Assembly (NCBI RefSeq): GCF_037126465.1
Contig: NC_088201.1
Coordinates: forward strand, 123,454,324 to 123,518,323
DNA length: 64,000 nucleotides
Reading direction: 5' to 3'
From: Ornithodoros turicata
Taxonomy: Eukaryota; Arthropoda; Arachnida; Ixodida; Argasidae
The translations under genes were made by a program, and so were the position numbers. Shown one piece after another: positions 57,600 to 64,000 of the stretch (positions are counted from its first letter, which is position 1; every line of letters starts with the position of its first letter). Under the pieces are notes generated by a model. The model worked only from the letters and a program-made list of their open reading frames with translations. It did not search any database and was not told the origin of the DNA.

Positions 57600-59500
57600 C
57601 TTGTCACAGAGAGACGCACAACTCTCATTTCAATGAAATAAGAAAAGAGACACATAATATTCTGGATAAGGTTAGCCCTGAGCGCCATATGCGATGATCT
57701 TCTCTTCAAGTTGGTCTCGTCATCACCACCATCATCAACTTTTACAACATCATAACTCATAAACAGCATAAATTAACTTTTAGGCGGCGTTATGCTTGTT
57801 CCTCAGAGATTTCTTTTTCTTTTTGCTTCTTTTGCATATTGCCTAGGATTTTCCAGGCGGTGCCGTGTTTGCAGAGGACGGCGGTCCAAAATAGTACCGT
57901 GTTATGTGTGGTTTTATTGCACATGATGTGGGCGGTGGGCTCAAGGGGGTTGGTAGGGGCATACGGGCTTTACTTTTGTCTGCTTGGACTGCCAAAACAA
58001 ATGTGCATAGTTCGTTATCATGGCGTGTCTTATCTTGCCCCACGCGATGTCTCGTCTTGCCCCGATGCTTGCGGCAAGATGTGACAATATGCATTTTTTA
58101 ATTTCTTGTTCTGTGTTTACTTTACACTGGCTTAATCCGCTCTGCATTTACAGGTCAGAAGCTGTGGACCACTGAGAATATGCCTATGGCTAGATTCTTT
58201 TTAAACACGAAAAATAAAATAAAAAACATATTCAATTGCAGATTTCTGTCTCATCTTGCGCCTCCTTACTCTAAGTGTGTGTCGATCATGTGGAAATACT
58301 GTGTAAAGACATGCAGTCTGCTGCAGCACAACATTATACGTATTACACGTGCGGAGCTTGAGTACTTGAGTACAGGTTGAAGAATGAAGCGGAGGACGGT
58401 TGCATTGGCATTTGCGGCTTTCGCAGTACAATGTGAATGTGAAGGTCGCGAAAGCTGCGAAAGCGCTGAATGAGTTCCCGCTGTTCGCGGTTTACGGTGA
58501 TGTTGTGTGAACACAGCCACGGGTTGGAGCCGTTCGAGCAGTTCGATGCCGTTCGAGCCGTTCGAGCCGTTCGACGTTGTGAGCAGTTCGATAATGATAA
58601 TTCGTGGCTTTACGTCGCGAGACAGCTATGACCACGAGCGATACTGCGGCGGCTGGTCCGTGGATTAATTGTGTCCGCTTGAGGGCACTTTAACGAAAGC
58701 CACTTCTAGCAGAGTTCTATTCTGCCATCAAGTTGATGGCATCCTCGGTCGGGGTTCGAAACCTTGAGATCAGCATTTGTGTCGCTAAGTGGCACACCAA
58801 GGCGAGGAGACATGTAGCAAGATGGAGCTAACTTCTCTGTTGCTAGCGAACAGAAGAAACACTTTGTCTTCCGTATTCTTCTGTGCAAGTAGTGTTTCGC
58901 TCTTGTTTTTCATACGCTCTTTACTAACGCGATCAGAGCGAGCGAGCGCATGCACATACACGCCCATGCACGCGCACACACAAAGCACAACACACACACA
59001 CAAAGACAAATCCGCGTACAGGTGTTTAAACCCTGAGATCCGGAAAAACAACCAAACACGACACATATTTTTCACAAGCGTCCTTTGCAAGCCATAAAAT
59101 ATCAAATCTAGAAAATACGCGCGCTATTCACAACAATATCTCAGAAGTGCACGGAGGACGCCGAGGTATGCAAATTCAAATTCCTCAGTGGGAATAAAAC
59201 CTGTCAGTAATAACAATTTGCACATACAATGAATTTTCTTTTACTTTATGCACAGCCGCCTATTCCTCTGAGGAACCTGTTTTTTGTTCTCCTCTTTTCG
59301 CTTTTCGAATACTTGATGGAATGTTGTACATTCCACTTTTTAGCTCGTATTAAGCTTTGAGCCTGCCCTGCGTTTATTGAGTCACTGCTCTTCGTTTAGA
59401 ATTGACGTTCTATGCCTGCGCTAGTCGTGCTGACGGCTGTATAATGAATGAATCCAAGACCCCGATCGCAAAGAGGTATGCAAAATTCAAGTGTGTTTTT
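57600..59500. other. Intronic; short minisatellite
   Basis: No gene was recognised. About 58,527-58,592 holds a few GTTCGAGC/CGTTCGAG units, and 58,940-59,005 a CA/CGCA-rich stretch. Confidence 0.5.
58527..58592 (+). repeat. GTTCGAGCC minisatellite
   Basis: Imperfect 9-15 base units of GTTCGAGCAGTTCGATGCC type, repeated about six times. Confidence 0.7.
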
Positions 59501-59503
59501 TAC

Positions 59504-59596
59504 CATGTGGACCCCAGTGTCGAATCTGTCCATTATCACCGCCGACATCGTGTCCGGGTCGTGATAGAGGTTCTCTTCAATGCTCCTGACATCTAC
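59504..59596 (-). CDS. M12B metalloprotease, exon b (propeptide)
   Basis: The acceptor CACTTGCAG and donor GTAAAA bound 31 codons, phase 0 at both ends: VDVRSIEENLYHDPDTMSAV and on to FDTGVHM. Tick M12B propeptides have the same pattern (I-E-x-N-L-Y-x-D, then a GVHV ending), with similar spacing. The exon follows exon a in phase. Confidence 0.88.
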
Positions 59597-59727
59597 CTGC
59601 AAGTGCACATGGCAGTTGTTACGGATGTGACGAAGTTGTTGTGCTAAGCAGTTGCATGACAGGAAACTTCCATGCATAAATTATTACATCGGTAGTTTAG
59701 ACGCATTCTTGTTGGGATATAAGGCTG

Positions 59728-62670
59728 TTAGATGACAGCACACAGCGCGGAGGTGAATGCGACCTTATCTCCTGCAACAACAACAACAAAAAAGAAAAAA
59801 AAGAGAAAAGAAAACGACACCCTAATTGCAGTTTGCATCAGCGTTTGTGGAGAGGCAATGTGGCACAGACGGAAATTTATATGCACTTGTTCAAATCGCG
59901 GCAGCGAGCAACGGTCACCCGAGCACAAATCCGAGACGAGAGGTAATTAACTTAGTCACTTATTTTGAAAAGTGTTTAGGTAGAATAATTAATTATTTCA
60001 GGAGTAGTTAACTGCCGTAACGTAAATACACGTAGGTAATTACGTCACAGAACTGTTTTTGAATTCCTCGTGGTGGTACCTCATGACGCCACCGCCTTCC
60101 AAGCCAAACGGGGTCTGGTGTCATCTCGAACGTCATGTAATACTTAGAGTCCTTCCAGTCACTAGAACTGTAGCATCGGTGGTAGCCAATGACGAGCTGC
60201 CTTTATCAGCGGCGCAGCTGGCCATGTGTGAGATATTTAAAATTTCCGGAAAATTTAAATGGCTGGAAATTTTTCACGCTCCTCCAGAAACATCGAGAAT
60301 TATAGAAAAATGCGAAATGCGCCACCAAGCACACTTGTCCTGACGAGAAGGGCAATGGATTCTTATGTTTGCGAAGAGCCACGAAACTAGCAAAGGTGCA
60401 AGGTTTATTGCTGTTTTTACAGTCTGCCGTCCTTTAGTGAGTCAAGGAGATATTGTCCTTCTCACGTGCACATTCTGCTGCATACCCCTACTTTGTTCAT
60501 ATACCTATTCCGTAACATTACACCCTGTCCAGAAAATGATGCATATGGTTCCCGACAGGGGCTTAAAGGGGCAGGCACATGTACGACAAAAACTACATCA
60601 CGGAATTTTTCTCCTATTATAAAATATAGCACCACCGGCATGGCTGAGTAGCTAAAAGCGTCCTCTCGTTGGTGGTAGCCAAGGTCGCGCTGAAGTCGGC
60701 GCGGGGCGCTTGATCACACTCAAGGACTTGTGACGCGCTAGAGCGTGTCGGAGTAGGGTGCTGCGACCACTTATTTCGCAAGAATTCGTCTCAGGACGAT
60801 TTCAACTGCGACGAATGAGGCGTCCCGTATTTTGTCGTACACCTGTCTTCCTCTTTACACTTCGCATACAGAAACACCGGCTCGAAGCGCTGTGTCACTG
60901 TGAGTTGACAATACTATACGAAATGTTCCCATTTGTTCCCGATCCTTTTCGCTCATTGTGGTTAACCTTCCACAATCTTTACCCGCGTTAACCCACGACC
61001 ACGTTGCGTGTTTTCCCATGCACATTTCTGAACTGAGACAAATTATAGGGACTATGGCCAGAAGCTGTGGGAGCTCTATCATGCTTGCAGTCGATGAAGC
61101 ACCCAAAAAGTCCTCTCCACTCGAAAAGTGATGCATTAAACCCCCACAGTTTCTATAAATTAGAATTTTAGACATTCGACTTTATCGTAGTGGAACACGC
61201 AGCGTCAAACCGAAAACCATACTGTTTATCTAGAATATCCATCCGGGCCCACCAGCAAAATTTAACATTACGCGCTTCCCCACATTTTCGAAATAAGCTG
61301 CAAAGCTCTATTGTTTCAGATTCTATAAGCGTTGCAGCAGCGCGAGTGTCCTCGCTCTTCACCAAGCATTGGAAGTCTTCCAGCAGTCGTGGTGAGGAGA
61401 CGAAAACAACGTTCGCTGAGGAATATTCCCAAACGTAGGGGTGGATCGGACAGCACATGACGTAACACTTCCCAATGGTAGAAATTATTTTGTTGTAAAT
61501 TTTTCAATACAGGTACAATATTTTGGGAGAATAGAATGGGAAATACATGGATTTCAATGATATAGATACAGTAAGATTCTTAAGACACGATATTTGTAGT
61601 GGTACTTTAAAGGGGCTGTCGCATGGGCCCCGGCCATTCCGGAACTTTCGCCATTTTACTCCTCGTTCATAATCGAGAATAACGCCGAAAATAAGCCGCG
61701 AATTACTGGAGTATTTTCTGTGCAATCTGACATAACTCATGGTAAGAGCAGACGCCGGACGTTGAGAGTATTCCGAACTACTTTCTCTGGGAATCAAAGG
61801 AAGCGTCATACGCACAAGTCTAAACGGGGAGCGTGCTTTGCCGACAGGCGGAAAGGTAAGCGTCAGCAGGTAGTGGTAACCATATTAGTGAATGTCACCT
61901 CCGGGTTAGCGGCAGACGTCTTCGTAGGGCCAGGAACGAAACCGCGTGTTACACGTGGTATGGTCGCGTCAGACCTCACACTGATTAGCGAAAGATTTAC
62001 CTTTCACATGCGAACGCTAAACCAACGAGATCGGAAACAACCGCCTGCGCTCCCATTCGTGTGCCTGGCTCACGTCGTTATGAAGTTACAATCGGTGAGC
62101 CTTCCATAGCTGCAGAGGCTGTGCGAGTCTTTAAAACTCGTTTACATAATATCTAAGCTGTTTTTTGAAGTGCAATTTGACCAGTAGACTGTGAAGCGGT
62201 TCCAAACACTACCGTATCGGTCTCATACACATATTTCCATTGAGCACAGCAACCGATTGAGCAAACATTAAGCTATGAATCCACTGTCATTCTTTGAAAG
62301 TCGAAGCCACCATTTCGGGTGGCAAAAAACGTATTCCGCGCGGAAGCATTTAGGAAGATTCATGAAACGTGACCACAATAGGGATCACTAGTTGCAAACA
62401 CGAGGAGATAATAGAATATACGAGAAGTTGTCTGCTTAATCTATTTCCTTGTGCCAACTTCACCAAAATTTGCTTCCGGAAACCTTCCGAGCGAGCTAAA
62501 AGGCTAGATGGTGCATAACCATCAGAGGCTCCACTTAACAAGTAGAATATGAGCCAGTAATAAAGCTTAAGAAATTTCAAATGCAGTCATACTTCTCTAT
62601 AGGCATCCGTATTCGACAAAACAGGATTTCGAGCTCGTTTTGAGTGTCGTTTACCGGTGTGAAAACTCAC
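59728..62670. other. Protease intron between exons a and b
   Basis: Contains a tRNA-like repeat (60,637-60,745). An open minus-strand stretch (61,458-61,168) includes VVFVSSPRLLEDFQCLV; it is loosely reminiscent of an M13-type peptidase segment but too weak to call. No other feature was recognised. Confidence 0.4.
60637..60745 (+). repeat. tRNA-derived SINE-like fragment
   Basis: CGGCATGGCTGAGTAGCTAA is an A-box region of serine/leucine-tRNA type, followed by TTGGTGGTAGCCAAGG forming an anticodon-arm-like stem. A clear B box is missing. It looks like a truncated or degenerate SINE. Confidence 0.5.
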
Positions 62671-62883
62671 GTCCACATCTTTCGGCGCATTTCCTTCGTG
62701 GGTAGTTAGTGTCAGTGGGTTGGAGAACACGGACGTCCTTTCTAGGCTCAGAGTTAGGTCATCGTTGATGCGAAGCAATTTTTGCCCATCAGATGACCTG
62801 CCTTCCAGTAGCCTTGGATATACCAACGTTGGCGCAACTCTCGGAGCAGCTGTGTGTAACGTGATATTCCAGGTTGAGAGAAA
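62671..62883 (-). CDS. M12B (reprolysin-type) metalloprotease, exon a (start of propeptide); gene spans 62,883-21,397
   Basis: An excellent acceptor (pyrimidine tract ending GCTACAG) opens 71 codons closed by the donor GTGAGT, phase 0. The peptide goes from FLSTWNITLHTAAPRVAPT through LVYPRLLEGRSSDGQKLL to DVD. V-Y-P-R-L-L-E-x-R-S-x-D-G is the hallmark start of tick salivary M12B propeptides. Exons a-h keep phase over 41.5 kb: 62,671-62,883; 59,504-59,596; 54,939-54,972; 54,564-54,626; 54,364-54,480; 53,738-53,871; 29,720-29,791; 21,397-21,533. The first residues probably finish a signal peptide whose ATG lies in an upstream exon not found here. Known relatives are secreted zinc proteases of saliva acting on host matrix and fibrin. 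Whether this copy is functional is unknown, because its metal-binding exons are not in view. Confidence 0.85.
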
Positions 62884-63105
62884 CTGTAGCAAAGTTAAAC
62901 AAAAGGTAGGAAAAACATACAACCGGCGTCGTTAATAAGTTGGTGACAAATATATGATTGTGGCGGGCTCCGAGCGTTTCCATACAGGTAATCAGACAGC
63001 GAATGTCCCAGAAAAAAGCGAGCAGGGGGCACTATTTTCAGGTGGTTCAGCAAATCATCGGCAAATTGCACAACACTCGCTATCACGATTTCACCAGGTA
63101 ATTGA

Positions 63106-63126
63106 ATATATATATATATATATATA
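63106..63126. repeat. (AT)n microsatellite
   Basis: About ten AT units. Confidence 0.9.
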
Positions 63127-63245
63127 AGTGAAATAATAAGACTTGGACTACAGATTACAGGAACGTTAAGAAAAACTAATTTATTTAATGGGCAATTTAA
63201 CACATAGATTAAAAAAAGAATGGTCGACGCTTCGACAGTGGCACT

Positions 63246-63322
63246 GTCTTCGTCTGGTCCTGACGAAGACAGGACCAGACGAAGACGATGTTCTGAGGCT
63301 GATGTTCCAGCCTCAGAACATC
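63246..63322. repeat. Two adjacent hairpins at the start of the tRNA-bearing array
   Basis: GTCTTCGTCTGGTCCT at 63,246-63,261 is inverted exactly at 63,271-63,286. Immediately after, GATGTTCTGAGGCT at 63,287-63,300 is inverted at 63,309-63,322. The second hairpin mirrors the start of the repeat unit, as at 50,779. Confidence 0.88.
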
Positions 63323-63475
63323 AGTTGTTTCATGTTCATCAGTTGCCGCCTGCGTCGATCCCGTCGTATGAATGTGCGTGTGAGTTGCAATGTAAGAGTG
63401 AAAGGAGGATGAGTGAGAGAGAGTGGCTGGTTTGTCCCTTCAGATGACGCACCCTGGAAGTCGCTGAGAAGGCGT

Positions 63476-63548
63476 GTTAGCTTAGCTCAATTGGTAGAGC
63501 CCTGGACCGGCAATCCAGAAGATGTGGGTTCGAGTCCTACAGCTGGCT
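63476..63548 (+). repeat. tRNA-like cloverleaf, copy 2
   Basis: Same fold as the 51,026 copy but with acceptor GTTAGCT/AGCTGGC fully paired (two G-U pairs). Loop CCGGCAA (anticodon GGC, C at position 33), T loop TTCGAGT, TTTT terminator downstream. Confidence 0.78.
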
Positions 63549-63806
63549 AACCTTTTCAGTGACTTTCATCTTTCATCGTTAATTTCTTAGGCAAATTGAG
63601 GCTTTGTATGTATTTGTCCCTTCTATGTTGTTCCAGCCTCAGAACATCAGTTGTTTCATGTTCATCAGTTGCCGCCTGCGTCGATCCCGTCGTATGAATG
63701 TGCGTGTGAGTGAGCAAAAAATGTAAGAGTGAAAGGAGGATGAGTGAGAGAGAGTGGCTGGTTTGTCCCTTCAGATGACGCGCCCTGGAAGTCGCTGAGA
63801 AGGCGT

Positions 63807-63879
63807 GTTAGCTTAGCTCAATTGGTAGAGCCCTGGACCGGCAATCCAGAAGATGTGGGTTCGAGTCCTACAGCTGGCT
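63807..63879 (+). repeat. tRNA-like cloverleaf, copy 3
   Basis: Identical to copy 2 over the 73-nt cloverleaf, 331 bp further on. The TTTT terminator is retained. Confidence 0.78.
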
Positions 63880-64000
63880 AACCTTTTCAGGGACTTTCAT
63901 CGTTAATTTCTTAGGCAAATTGAGGCTTTGTATGTATTTGTCTCTTCTATGTTGTTCCAGCCTCAGAACATCAGTTGTTTCATGTTCATCAGTTGCCGCC

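Larger units (their letters stand above)
63309..64000 (+). repeat. Tandem repeat of 324-331 bp units containing a tRNA-like sequence
   Basis: The unit AGCCTCAGAACATCAGTTG ... tRNA-like ... TTTCTTAGGCAAATTGAGGC ... CTTCTATGTTGTTCC occurs in two nearly complete copies plus the start of a third at the window end. Copies differ by a few bases and one 7-base indel (CATCTTTCATCG versus CATCG). The array may continue beyond 64,000. Confidence 0.92.

Noticed and set aside
61168..61458. Open minus-strand frame with VVFVSSPRLLEDFQCLV, resembling an M13 peptidase segment
   Set aside because: Similarity is weak and by memory only. No splice-consistent neighbours were found, and it lies inside an intron of the M12B gene.
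62916..62922. Start codon for the protease just before exon a
   Set aside because: The ATG at 62,918 is in another frame and soon hits a stop. The frame of the propeptide has no ATG here, and a strong splice acceptor is present instead.

Overview
This window reads as an arthropod nuclear genome, most likely a tick. There are no compact operons. Intergenic and intronic sequence is packed with eukaryotic transposons. Spliced exons on the minus strand match the propeptide and the start of the catalytic domain of the reprolysin-type (M12B) secreted metalloproteases that ticks carry as a large family. The assignment to ticks is inference from family knowledge; no database search was run.

The only host gene I can support is that M12B metalloprotease. 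Eight exons run right to left from 62,883 to 21,397 and keep a consistent reading phase across about 41.5 kb. The exon carrying the start codon and the exons carrying the zinc-binding HExxH helix were not found, so the gene is partial here. Its introns hold a mariner element (56.3-57.6 kb), a hAT-type element (49.3-50.8 kb), a tRNA-like repeat (50.8-51.1 kb), a 12-kb satellite array (31.0-43.2 kb) and a TA-flanked terminal-inverted-repeat element (26.7-28.7 kb).

Layout from left to right. 1-2 kb: minus-strand non-LTR retrotransposon with endonuclease and reverse transcriptase. 4-8 kb: several palindromic MITEs. 7.86-13.43 kb: complete but decayed Ty3/gypsy element (minus strand) with both LTRs, primer site, polypurine tract and a 4-bp target duplication, itself hit by two smaller insertions. 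It sits inside a Helentron-like helicase/endonuclease remnant that continues to about 14.4 kb. 17.0-20.6 kb: an 876-bp MITE, then two Penelope-like copies head to head, one of them split by another TA-flanked MITE. 21.4 and 29.7 kb: protease exons. 31.0-43.2 kb: about 43 monomers of a 285-286 bp satellite with nested higher-order repeats of 7 and 14 monomers. 43-64 kb: the remaining protease exons and transposons, ending in a tandem array of 324-331 bp units, each holding a tRNA-like cloverleaf.

Most transposon coding regions are broken by stops and frameshifts. The features most worth following up are the satellite higher-order structure inside a protease intron, the nested insertions that can be ordered in time, and the tRNA-bearing tandem repeat.
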